DNA of 64,000 nucleotides from Geothermovivens sp964644845 (lineage in GTDB: Bacteria > Zhuqueibacterota > Zhuqueibacteria > Oleimicrobiales > Geothermoviventaceae). Positions 28,076 through 36,623 of this stretch are shown here, in pieces. Positions within the stretch are counted from its first letter, which is position 1, and every line of letters begins with the position of its first letter. Both the position numbers and the translations under genes were made by a program. The DNA is taken from assembly GCA_964644845.1 (NCBI GenBank), contig CAZXXS010000109.1, forward strand, positions 1-64,000. Reading direction: 5' to 3'. The notes under the pieces are model-generated. The model did no database searches. It had not been told where the DNA came from and worked only from the letters and a program-made list of their open reading frames with translations.

Positions 28076-30508
28076 ATGCAGCAAGCGTACGAAAAACTGG
28101 GACAATTTTACCTGGGCAAGACCTTCGACTTGTCGACAAGAACCCTCCGTGACGAGCTCGTACTGTACGACTCCAAAGACCTGACCACACACGCCGTAAT
28201 CATCGGCATGACTGGCAGCGGCAAAACGGGTCTTGGAATCGGACTCATCGAGGAGGCACTGATCGACGGCGTGCCGGTGATCGCCATCGATCCGAAAGGC
28301 GACATCCCAAACTTGCTTCTCACCTTCCCGGACCTCTCCGCCGAACGTTTGCTGCCGTGGGTCAATCCTCAGGAAGCAGCCGAAAAGGGGTTAACACTCG
28401 AAGCGTACGCCGCCCAGCAGGCCGAGGTCTGGAAAAGCGGGCTGCAGCGTTGGCACCAGAATCTGGATCGGATCCGCCGTTTACGCGAAGGAGCTGAAAT
28501 GGTCATTTACACGCCGGGTAGCCAGGCGGGTGTGCCCGTAAGCTTGCTGCACAGCCTGGCGCCACCTCCGGCAGCAGTACTCGAGGACGGCGACCTGCTT
28601 CGCGAACAGCTTGAGGGCACAACCAGAAGCCTGCTCAGTCTTGTCGGCTTGGAAGGCAATCCAACGCGGGACCGCGAGTTCGTGCTCGTGGCCAACATCC
28701 TCAAACAGGCCTGGTTGAAAGGGAAATCCCTCACTCTTGCCGATTTGATTCGAGCCGTTCAGAAACCGCCTTTCCAGCAGGTCGGCGTCTTCGATCTGGA
28801 ATCTTTCTACCCGGCTGAGGACCGCCTCCGGCTGGCGCTGCAACTCAACAACCTCCTTGCCGCTCCGGGCTTTGAGGCCTGGACACGGGGTGTTCCGCTG
28901 AACATTCCGCGTTTTCTTTACACACCGGCCGGGAAACCCAAGGCCTCGATCTTCACCATCAGTCACCTCTCGGAGCACGAACGGATGTTCTTCGTTTCGA
29001 CCCTACTGAACGCTCTGGTGAGCTGGATGCGGGCTCAACCCGGCACAAGCAGCCTTCGTGCCCTCCTTTACGTGGATGAGGTGTTTGGCTACCTACCTCC
29101 GGTTCAAAATCCGCCCAGCAAAAAACCACTACTCACTCTTCTCAAGCAAGCGCGTGCCAGTGGTCTCGGTGTGGTTTTGTCTACCCAGAATCCGGTGGAC
29201 CTGGACTACAAAGCCCTTTCGAATGCCGGGACCTGGTTCATCGGCCGTTTGCAGACCGAGCGGGACAAAGAGCGTGTCCTGGAAGGCCTCGAAGGCGCAG
29301 CCACAGGCGGGTCGTTCGACAGGAACCGGGCAGGCCAGATTCTTGCTGGGCTGAGCAAGCGGACCTTCTACCTCCACAACGTCCACGAAATGAAACCAAG
29401 CATTTTCCAGACCCGCTGGGTACTCTCTTACCTCAGCGGCCCCATGACCCGCGAGCAGATTCGCAAGCTCATGAGCCCGGTCAGAGCCAAGCTGGTTTCG
29501 CGGCAATCGCCACCGCCCTTGAAACCACCTGAGACCAGAGCGACCCAGCCCAGTTCCCCGACGCCGACACCGCCCGGGATCCCGGTGTTTTTTGTGCCCC
29601 CGAACAAGACCGCAGCGACCCCAAGCTACATCCCGGCGTTGATTGGCTACGCCCGCATTCGCTACAGCAACGTTCGTTACAACGTGGACCTTGCTCGAGA
29701 ACTGTTCCTTGCCTTCCCGCTCCAGGAGGGTCCGGTACCCGTCGACTGGGACGGCGCCCTGCACCTGACGTCGGCACCAGAAGCGCTGTCCAGCAAGCCG
29801 CTGCCGGGGGCACAGTTCTCTCGGCTTCCACCGGCAGCTTCACGCAAGGCAAGCTACACGAAATGGCGACGGGCGTTTGTACGTTACGTCGCTCAAAATC
29901 ACGCTCTTCTCCTTTTGCAAGCGCCAAAACTGAAAGTGTTCAGCGCGCCCGGGGAGAGCGAAACGGAGTTCAGGGCTCGACTGGCCCAAAGGTGTCGCGA
30001 ACTCCGGGACACCGAAGTGGAGAAGCTCCGGGCACGTTATGCATCCCGGTTTCAAACGCTGCACGACAGACTGTTGAGGGCTGAGCAGGCTGTGCAACGT
30101 GAGCGCGAGCAAGCCAGTGCCGCCACCGTGCAAACCGTAGTCAGCTTCGGGACAGCCCTGCTCGGGGCCTTCCTGGGGCGACGACGGGTAAACACCACAG
30201 CTGCTTCCCGTCTTGGCACCGCCATGAGCAGGGCAAGTCGCACCAAGAAGCAGAAGATGGATGTGGTGCGGGCCCAGGAAAGGGTGGCAAGCATTCGGGA
30301 ACGTCTTGAGGTTCTGCAACAAGAGCTGGAGCAGAAAATCGCTGTTCTTAGCAGCAAGTACGACCCCCAGACCGTTCAGGTGCGCGAAGTGCGTATCCGC
30401 CCGAGAATTTCCGACGTGACGCTGGACCTCTTCGGGCAGGGATGGCTCCCATTTGCAGCCACCCCGAACGGTGGTCTGGAACCAGCATTCGACACGGATC
30501 CAGATTGA
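28076..30508 (+). CDS. HerA-like/DUF853-type ATPase with C-terminal coiled coil
   Basis: An 810-residue protein. ATG 28076 follows GGAG by seven bases. Walker A is GMTGSGKT at residues 44-51, the early IDPKGD loop follows near 74, and Walker B is LLYVDE near 330, with STQNP sensor-like residues after it. This is the HerA/FtsK-fold ATPase group; HerA proteins form hexameric DNA pumps, often with the NurA nuclease, but many DUF853 members act elsewhere. A proline-rich linker (about 480-515) leads to a separate C-terminal region with a long Arg/Glu-rich coiled coil (about 640-780). No nurA or other repair gene is adjacent, so a substrate cannot be named. No signal peptide. Confidence 0.85.
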   Translation: MQQAYEKLGQFYLGKTFDLSTRTLRDELVLYDSKDLTTHAVIIGMTGSGKTGLGIGLIEEALIDGVPVIAIDPKGDIPNLLLTFPDLSAERLLPWVNPQEAAEKGLTLEAYAAQQAEVWKSGLQRWHQNLDRIRRLREGAEMVIYTPGSQAGVPVSLLHSLAPPPAAVLEDGDLLREQLEGTTRSLLSLVGLEGNPTRDREFVLVANILKQAWLKGKSLTLADLIRAVQKPPFQQVGVFDLESFYPAEDRLRLALQLNNLLAAPGFEAWTRGVPLNIPRFLYTPAGKPKASIFTISHLSEHERMFFVSTLLNALVSWMRAQPGTSSLRALLYVDEVFGYLPPVQNPPSKKPLLTLLKQARASGLGVVLSTQNPVDLDYKALSNAGTWFIGRLQTERDKERVLEGLEGAATGGSFDRNRAGQILAGLSKRTFYLHNVHEMKPSIFQTRWVLSYLSGPMTREQIRKLMSPVRAKLVSRQSPPPLKPPETRATQPSSPTPTPPGIPVFFVPPNKTAATPSYIPALIGYARIRYSNVRYNVDLARELFLAFPLQEGPVPVDWDGALHLTSAPEALSSKPLPGAQFSRLPPAASRKASYTKWRRAFVRYVAQNHALLLLQAPKLKVFSAPGESETEFRARLAQRCRELRDTEVEKLRARYASRFQTLHDRLLRAEQAVQREREQASAATVQTVVSFGTALLGAFLGRRRVNTTAASRLGTAMSRASRTKKQKMDVVRAQERVASIRERLEVLQQELEQKIAVLSSKYDPQTVQVREVRIRPRISDVTLDLFGQGWLPFAATPNGGLEPAFDTDPD

Positions 30509-31027
30509 GCGCAACCAGAACGCTGGCACTCACTCAGGTGCAGAAATCCGCTCTCCACCCCAAGCCCGGGGACCGAACAGTGGACTACCTGCGGAACAGC
30601 GTGCAAAACCCCAGGCCTGATCCGGACTGGGCCTTGCTTTCGTGCTCTGCCGAGGTGCCAATTCTGGTTCTCGAGGAAAACCCGTTCGCGGAAGCCGACA
30701 GATGGCTCGGCCTCTGGTAGCGCAGAATCCGCGCGGCACTTAGTGCTCAAGGCTGCGGAAGCCTACGCAGTGGTGTTCGGTGAGTCAAGGGGTTCTGCCC
30801 TCAGAAAAACCAGCGTTTCCCCGTCCTTCCCACGGTTGTCCCCGTGGTTTATCCCTTCCGGGTGGCCATCCCGTAGTTTCGTTCCCTACGGCTGCCAGCC
30901 AGCCGCTCTCCCCACGCCAAAACGGAGCGAAACCGTTGAGCTGTTGCATCCCTCGCACCGCACCAGCCACAGACGTTCCGGAGAAGCGTCCACTACGCCT
31001 TTTTCTTCGCGTTCCGAGAAAAATCGT
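30509..31027. other. Intergenic gap holding a cluster of hairpins
   Basis: No gene is supported. The region 30830-30891 is described separately. A promoter follows at 31028. Confidence 0.45.
30830..30891. repeat. Cluster of short hairpins, repeat-like element
   Basis: CCACGG/CCGTGG (30830-30847, 6-base loop), an imperfect ATCCC/GGGT pair at about 30851-30863, and CCGTAG/CTACGG (30871-30891, 9-base loop) occur in tandem within 62 bp. Density of pairing exceeds its surroundings. It lies upstream of the kinase promoter and so is not part of that leader; a dispersed palindromic element is the likeliest reading. Confidence 0.4.
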
Positions 31028-31056
31028 TTGCTTCCGGCGCGCGTGTGTTGTAGATT
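31028..31056 (+). promoter_or_regulatory. Sigma-70-type promoter for the sensor kinase operon
   Basis: TTGCTT at 31028-31033, 17 bp, TAGATT at 31051-31056. The start near 31063 gives a leader of about 53 nt. Confidence 0.65.
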
Positions 31057-31115
31057 TCAACATCGGAGGGAGGCGCAAAGGATTCATCCAAGCTGCTAAC
31101 GGAGGTGCAGCTACA

Positions 31116-32756
31116 ATGACGCGCTTTTACCACTCCCTCAGCTTTCGGGTTTTCCTACTGATCATCCTCATCACCTTTTCCGTCCTCGCCGCCTACATTT
31201 ACTACCTCCACGTCGAGGAACAACGCATTTTCATGACGTACGTGACATCCTCTGCCCAGCGTTTTTCGAATGTGATCAAGAAAGCAACGCGTCACGGCAT
31301 GCTGTTGAACCGCCGTGAAGACGTCTTCGAAATCATCCAGAATATCGGCCAGCAACCGGGAGTCGAAGGCATTCGCGTGTTCAACAAGCAGGGTGAAATC
31401 GTCTACTCGACAGATCCGGAGGAAGTCGGCCGTCGAGTGGACATGAAAGCGGAATCTTGCGTGGATTGCCATCGGGGGCCGGAACCCATCAAGAACGCCA
31501 CCATGGATGAACAGCCGCGGATTTTCCGCGCCCCCGACGGCCGACGCATTCTTGGCATGGCCTCCTCCATTCGCAACGAACCCGCGTGTTACAACGCGGC
31601 CTGCCACGCGCACAGTCCGAAGCAGAAGCTGTTGGGCGTCCTTGACGTCCGAATGGATCTCAGCCAAATGGACGCCATCCAGTCTGCGCACACACGGCAG
31701 GCCGTTCTCGCCGGTCTGATTGCTGCCCTGCTTTCAGCCATCGCCGGTGGCTTGCTTGTGCGCTTCCTGATCCACAACCCCATTCACGCGCTCGCGCGTG
31801 GGACGGAAGAAATCGCCTCCGGTAATCTCGGCTACACGATTTCACTGAACCGCAAAGACGAGCTTGGCGCATTGGCGGCCCGGTTCAACAAAATGAGCCA
31901 CGACCTGAAACGCGCCACAGACGAAATTCGCCGCTGGTCGGAAACGCTCGAGCAACGGGTTCAAGAAAAGACGGAAGAACTTGAAAAGGCGCAGGCGCAA
32001 ATCCTCCAGGCAGAAAGGATGGCTTCTCTGGGCAAAATGGCCGCCACAGTCGCTCACGAGCTCAACAACCCGATGAGTGGCATTTTGGGACTGGCCAAGG
32101 TACTGGAAAAGCGCGTGCGCAAACTGCCCCTCGACGACGAAATAAGGGAATCGCTAATCGAGGACCTGAAGGTAATCCAGAGCGAGGCCAAACGGCTCGG
32201 GAACATTGTGCAGAATCTGTTGGTCTTCGCCCGAGGCGGCAAGGAAGAGCTGGGCGAGGTAGAACTGAACCAGGCCATTGAGAAAGCGCTGGTCCTGGTC
32301 AGCCACCATCTTGAGCTCAAGGGGGTTCGTTTGGAAACACAGCTTTGCCCGAAGGGCTGCTGGGTGGTGGGCAACGAGGACCAGCTCAAACAGGTGTTCA
32401 TGGCTTTGCTTGTGAACGCCGTCGAAGCCATGCCCAACGGCGGTACGCTCAGCGTGCGCACGCAGACTCTGGAAGACGAGGGCAAAATTCGGATCGAAAT
32501 CACAGATACCGGGGTAGGCATCCCTCCGGATGCTCTGCCCCACATTTTCGAGCCGTTTTTCACGACAAAAAGCAACGGTGGAGGCCTTGGGCTGGGGCTC
32601 GCCGTAGCGTACGGGATCATTCAGAAGCACCGGGGAGACATCCGGGTACGCTCCGAAGTGGGTAAGGGAACCACATTCATCATCGAACTTCCCACGACCC
32701 GGGGCAAAGACGAAAGCAAAGCGACGCAACAGGCGTCGCGAACGCAGACGGTGTGA
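31116..32756 (+). CDS. Membrane sensor histidine kinase with periplasmic c-type heme motifs
   Basis: A 546-residue kinase. ATG 31116 follows GGAGG (10-base spacing). TM1 spans about residues 9-30 and TM2 about 194-220, enclosing a periplasmic sensor of some 160 residues. It holds a CVDCH heme-attachment motif at 115-119 and a second, CYNAACH (CX4CH), at 158-164, implying covalent heme and redox or gas sensing. A HAMP domain (about 220-270) leads to a coiled coil, an H-box with His314 (VAHELNNP), the N-box NAVEAMP, and G-boxes DTGVGIP and GLGLGLA. It would phosphorylate the sigma-54 regulator encoded 11 bp downstream. Heme loading is inferred from motifs. Confidence 0.92.
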   Translation: MTRFYHSLSFRVFLLIILITFSVLAAYIYYLHVEEQRIFMTYVTSSAQRFSNVIKKATRHGMLLNRREDVFEIIQNIGQQPGVEGIRVFNKQGEIVYSTDPEEVGRRVDMKAESCVDCHRGPEPIKNATMDEQPRIFRAPDGRRILGMASSIRNEPACYNAACHAHSPKQKLLGVLDVRMDLSQMDAIQSAHTRQAVLAGLIAALLSAIAGGLLVRFLIHNPIHALARGTEEIASGNLGYTISLNRKDELGALAARFNKMSHDLKRATDEIRRWSETLEQRVQEKTEELEKAQAQILQAERMASLGKMAATVAHELNNPMSGILGLAKVLEKRVRKLPLDDEIRESLIEDLKVIQSEAKRLGNIVQNLLVFARGGKEELGEVELNQAIEKALVLVSHHLELKGVRLETQLCPKGCWVVGNEDQLKQVFMALLVNAVEAMPNGGTLSVRTQTLEDEGKIRIEITDTGVGIPPDALPHIFEPFFTTKSNGGGLGLGLAVAYGIIQKHRGDIRVRSEVGKGTTFIIELPTTRGKDESKATQQASRTQTV

Positions 32757-32767
32757 GGTGAACGGGC

Positions 32768-34123
32768 ATGAATCACAAAAACGTTGGCATTTTGATCGTC
32801 GACGACGAGTTTTCGGTTCGCAACGCTCTGTACAAATGGTTCAAGGAAGACGGGTACCGAGTGGACGCGGCCGCGGACGCGAAGGAAGCGCTTCAAAAGC
32901 TGGAGCAAGGCCCCTGGGACATCGTCTTGCTGGACATTCGGTTGCCCGGCATGGATGGTCTGGAGCTCCAGAAGCGCATCCGTGCCATCGACCCGAACAT
33001 CGTGATCATCATGATCACAGCCTACGCCTCGGTGGAAAGCGCCGTTCAGGCACTGAAAGAGGGCGCGTTCGACTACGTGACCAAACCCATCGACCCGGAC
33101 GAACTGGAGCACCTGATCCGAAACGCCGTTGAACAACGGCGTCTCAAGGCCGAAAATATCCAGCTCAAGCAGCACATCGAAGAACTTTCGCAGTTCGACG
33201 AAATCATCGGCGAAAGTCCGGCCATGAAGCGTGTGCTGGAATTGGTGCGAACTGTCGCCGAGACGGACTCCACAGTCTTGATCCGTGGCGAAAGCGGCAC
33301 CGGGAAAGAACTGATCGCACGCGCCATTCACGGCAACAGCAAGCGTCGCTACTTCCCCATCGTGACGGTGAACTGCGGCGCGTTCACCGAAACGCTACTC
33401 GAAAGCGAACTGTTCGGGCACGAACGTGGCGCCTTCACGGGTGCGCAGTACCGGCGCCGCGGAAAGATTGAACTCGCCGACGGCGGCACCCTCTTCCTCG
33501 ACGAAATCGGCGACATCCCCCCCAAAATGCAGGTTGACCTTCTACGCGTCATCGAGACCAAACAGTTCACACGCGTGGGTGGCAATCAACTGATTCACTC
33601 GGACTTCCGGCTGATTTGTGCTACGAACAAGGACCTCGAGAAGGAAATGCGCGAAGGCCGATTCCGGGAGGACCTGTACTACAGGATCAACGTGTTCACG
33701 ATCCATTTGCCTCCACTCCGCGAGCGAAGGGAAGACATCCCGCTCCTGGCCCGACATTTTCTGCGCAAGTACGCGGCGTCGATGAACAAACCAATCACAG
33801 AAATCGAGCCCGAAGCGATGGAAATTTTGATGAGCTACCACTGGCCCGGCAACGTACGCGAACTCGAGAACGCCATCGAGCGGGCCATGGTGGTGGGGAA
33901 ACCTCCAGCTATTCGCGCTGAGGATCTCCCCTTTCAACTGGTTTCCACACAGCCAGTTGGCGACATGGATTCATTGGAAGCCGTGGAGCGCTCCCACATT
34001 GCAAACGTCCTGGATCGGACGAACTGGAACATCACCCGCGCTGCAAGCATCTTGAAGATCGACCGGGTTACACTTTACAACAAAATTCGGAAGTACGGAC
34101 TCAAGAAGCCTGCTCAGGCGTGA
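32768..34123 (+). CDS. NtrC-family sigma-54-dependent response regulator
   Basis: A 451-residue activator. The receiver domain covers residues 1-125 with phospho-acceptor Asp56 (LLDIRLPG) and Lys107 (TKPID). The AAA+ domain covers about 145-380, with Walker A GESGTGKE (174-181), the sigma-54 contact loop GAFTGA (221-226) and Walker B LFLDEIGD (242-249). The C-terminal 45 residues form a Fis-type helix-turn-helix (NITRAASILKIDRVTLYNKIRKYG). ATG 32768 follows GAGGTG at seven bases. It is the partner of the heme-motif kinase 11 bp upstream, and its stop overlaps the archaemetzincin start. Its target sigma-54 promoter was not found in the window. Confidence 0.95.
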   Translation: MNHKNVGILIVDDEFSVRNALYKWFKEDGYRVDAAADAKEALQKLEQGPWDIVLLDIRLPGMDGLELQKRIRAIDPNIVIIMITAYASVESAVQALKEGAFDYVTKPIDPDELEHLIRNAVEQRRLKAENIQLKQHIEELSQFDEIIGESPAMKRVLELVRTVAETDSTVLIRGESGTGKELIARAIHGNSKRRYFPIVTVNCGAFTETLLESELFGHERGAFTGAQYRRRGKIELADGGTLFLDEIGDIPPKMQVDLLRVIETKQFTRVGGNQLIHSDFRLICATNKDLEKEMREGRFREDLYYRINVFTIHLPPLRERREDIPLLARHFLRKYAASMNKPITEIEPEAMEILMSYHWPGNVRELENAIERAMVVGKPPAIRAEDLPFQLVSTQPVGDMDSLEAVERSHIANVLDRTNWNITRAASILKIDRVTLYNKIRKYGLKKPAQA

Positions 34124-34695
34124 AGATCTACGTCGTCCCCATTCACCGGCCTCGGATGCCGAATCTGGAGTTCCTGGCCGAGGCCATCGCAGCGGAGTTT
34201 CACATCCCGGCCAGCGTACTGACCGTGTCCATCGATCTGGAACGCGCCTACGACCGCTACCGCAACCAGTACCACTCCACCGATTTCCTGTCTCAACTCC
34301 TGGATTTACGGCCGGACGACGGCGTCCGCATTCTGGGCGTCACAGATCTGGACCTGTTCATCCCCATTTTGACGTACGTCTTTGGGGAAGCTCAGCTGGA
34401 CGGCCACGCGGCAGTCATCTCCTGCCACCGTCTACGGAACGAGCTCTACGGTCTACCTGCCGACAACAAGCTCCTCCAGTCCCGCTTGCTTAAAGAAGCC
34501 ATCCACGAACTCGGTCACACTTTCGGCCTTGTACACTGCCAGAACCCCTCCTGTGTGATGCGCGTGTCCACCTACGTGGAAGAAATCGACTTCAAGAGCG
34601 CCGAGTTCTGTCCCGACTGCGAGAGCCAGGTTCGGGAAGCGGTTGAAAACGTGCGGAGTTCGTTTCAGTGGCGCATGCGCAGGGCAAGCGAGTGA
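34120..34695 (+). CDS. amzA: Archaemetzincin-family zinc metallopeptidase
   Basis: A 191-residue protein with the metzincin motif HELGHTFGLVHC (His129, Glu130, His133, His139), the downstream Met-turn (Met147) and a structural zinc site made by Cys140, Cys145, Cys164 and Cys167. These are the exact features of archaemetzincins, common in Archaea and scattered in Bacteria, whose peptide substrates are unknown. The GTG start at 34120 overlaps the regulator stop as GTGA, so translation is coupled to the two-component system. No signal peptide, so it is cytoplasmic. A link between redox sensing and proteolysis is suggested by position only. Confidence 0.93.
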   Translation: MKIYVVPIHRPRMPNLEFLAEAIAAEFHIPASVLTVSIDLERAYDRYRNQYHSTDFLSQLLDLRPDDGVRILGVTDLDLFIPILTYVFGEAQLDGHAAVISCHRLRNELYGLPADNKLLQSRLLKEAIHELGHTFGLVHCQNPSCVMRVSTYVEEIDFKSAEFCPDCESQVREAVENVRSSFQWRMRRASE

Positions 34696-34710
34696 AGACA
34701 GAAGACAGGA

Positions 34711-34773
34711 GGCAGTTAGCAGTTGGCCGTTGGCAGTCGACAGTTGGCAGTTGGCAGTCGGCAGTCGGCGGTT
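34711..34773. repeat. Heptamer tandem repeat, nine contiguous units
   Basis: Nine units of the consensus GGCAGTY: GGCAGTT, AGCAGTT, GGCCGTT, GGCAGTC, GACAGTT, GGCAGTT, GGCAGTC, GGCAGTC, GGCGGTT. It starts 15 bp after the archaemetzincin stop, in a gap between convergent genes. Preceding GAAGACA direct repeats may belong to the same element. It is not coding. Confidence 0.85.
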
Positions 34774-34927
34774 GCCAAAGAAAAGAGGCAAGCGGGGGTC
34801 CGTACCGCCGAACGGGATTCGGTTGCTTTTTACCTGGCGTTTCCACTTCGCCGCTCAGACAGAGTCTCGCCACACACTGTGATTCAGTTGGTTCTCAGCC
34901 GGTTTTCCCCGGCAACGTCGAACCTTC

Positions 34928-35845
34928 TCAGCGGCTAATTACGCCGACTCTTGGCGCCGGTACAACGTGGAAAGACGGGCGGTCGACCTCCACAACCCGA
35001 AGATTCAGCCGGTCGTCGTCGATCTCGATCAGGTTGAAACGCATGCGGCGTCGATCAGTGCGGTCCAGGGTACCCCCACCGTTCATGCAGGCCTGGCCTT
35101 GACGCTGGTAAAAGCACGACTCGTGCAAATGCCCGTGCAGCACGAGCCGAACGTCGTGACCACGAAACAGGCGCACAACGTGGCGTTTTTCTTTGAGACG
35201 GCCAGCGTGTCGCTCGAGTTTGTGCAGCGTGCTGCGGTTGCGCGTCGTGTCGGACCACGCGCAGCGCCCCAGGTGGTGGTGCATGGCCACAAATTTTATT
35301 TTGTCGCGGTAAAGATAGCTGCCGAGCACTTCCCGAAGAGCCTCCCGTCGCGACCCTTCAATAGCTCCTTTGGATCCAAAGGGATTGGCGACAGGTGAGT
35401 ACGCGCCTACGGAATTCACACCGACAAGAACAACCGGGCCAACCGTCTTCGCGTACACGGATCGATCACCGTGGAGGGGAAAGTGAACACCGCGGAGTGT
35501 TTCGTCAAACACCTGGTAGAACTCGACAACCGCCGACTTCACGTCTACACGTGCACACCGCTTTGGAAATGCGAGAACCTCACCGGGAGTGGCAACTGTG
35601 CCGTAAATGTCGTGGTTCCCAACGACGACACTCAATTTAGTGGCGTCCAGCAAGTCGTAGGCCAGGAACAAGTCCCTAAGCAGCCAAAGGTCTTCCACTC
35701 TGCCCGTGTGGGACAAGTCTCCCGTAATCACAACATGATGCGCCCCCGCCTCAAGTGCTTCGTTCAACAAACGTTGTACGTCGTCTAAACGCCGTCCTGG
35801 CCGTGCCGCGTTAACGTGCAAGTCAGAGAGATGAGCGATTTTCAT
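34928..35845 (-). CDS. Calcineurin-like metallophosphoesterase
   Basis: A 305-residue cytoplasmic phosphoesterase. The motifs appear in order: HLSDLHV (residues 4-10), ITGDLSH (about 39-45), GNHDIYG (about 75-81), MHHH (near 190) and the C-terminal HGHLH (about 237-241). Together they bind two metals. Relatives include cyclic-nucleotide and DNA or protein phosphatases; specificity is not predictable. ATG 35845 starts the conserved domain directly; a longer frame upstream adds low-complexity sequence without a ribosome site. It is convergent with the archaemetzincin gene across the repeat region. Confidence 0.92.
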   Translation of the reverse strand: MKIAHLSDLHVNAARPGRRLDDVQRLLNEALEAGAHHVVITGDLSHTGRVEDLWLLRDLFLAYDLLDATKLSVVVGNHDIYGTVATPGEVLAFPKRCARVDVKSAVVEFYQVFDETLRGVHFPLHGDRSVYAKTVGPVVLVGVNSVGAYSPVANPFGSKGAIEGSRREALREVLGSYLYRDKIKFVAMHHHLGRCAWSDTTRNRSTLHKLERHAGRLKEKRHVVRLFRGHDVRLVLHGHLHESCFYQRQGQACMNGGGTLDRTDRRRMRFNLIEIDDDRLNLRVVEVDRPSFHVVPAPRVGVISR

Positions 35846-36545
35846 CCGGTTTAGTCCAACCGTTCCTTTCGGGCTCTTCCGGTCTCTCAGCGTACTTCTG
35901 CAACACCGTCTGGAAAGCCACCAACTTGCGCCTTGCCGCAACGGAGTGTCTCGGCTACCGGTGGATTTGTCCTTTCCAGGTGTGCTTTCTCCTTCGATGC
36001 CCCCTCTGCCCCAAAGATTCTGCTTTTTAAGCCACGGGCTGTACCACGTACCTACCAGTGTGCCACGGGACACACGGACATTTCTATTTTCGGCTCAAAG
36101 AACGGTTCCCAAAGGCATTTTGTCACGAGCCACTGGGCCACAGTTGGTTCTGCTGGCACCAGGTCCAACACCAGCTTTTACCAAGCCTCAGCGACAGGAT
36201 GCGGGTAAAGCCTCAAGGCGGCTCAGGATCGCTCACTTCAGCAACCGGAGCGAGTGAAGGTGAACCCAAGGCGCCGGAGCGAAACCGCTTTACCCGATGG
36301 CGGCGACCGCAACGTCTGCCCAGGAAACCCGGAGAACCGCGGGGCGTGTGGCAGGAACCAGGACACTTGCGCCGGCGGAAGCCCAAGCCTGCCTCGACCG
36401 CCACGGAAACCAAGGCAAAGAACCTGCGAGGGAAAAATAAACAACCGAAGAACAAGGCACATTCCCGATCCTCCGAAGCCTTTTGGGCAAAGAGGCGTCT
36501 GCAAGTTCCCACGGGGAAGTAGGGGATTCACAACGGTGGACCATC
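35846..36545. other. Intergenic gap, no gene supported
   Basis: 700 bp between divergent genes. Overlapping open frames look like chance. No terminator or repeat stands out. Confidence 0.4.
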
Positions 36546-36574
36546 TTGAAATTGCCAGCGTGAAGTCGTAGATT
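36546..36574 (+). promoter_or_regulatory. Sigma-70-type promoter for the glycoside hydrolase gene
   Basis: TTGAAA at 36546-36551, 17 bp, TAGATT at 36569-36574. The start near 36581 gives a leader of about 43 nt. Confidence 0.65.
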
Positions 36575-36623
36575 GCGGGCGTTTCCCGTTTGCACTGGTT
36601 GACTGAGAACACGGGAGGTTCAA

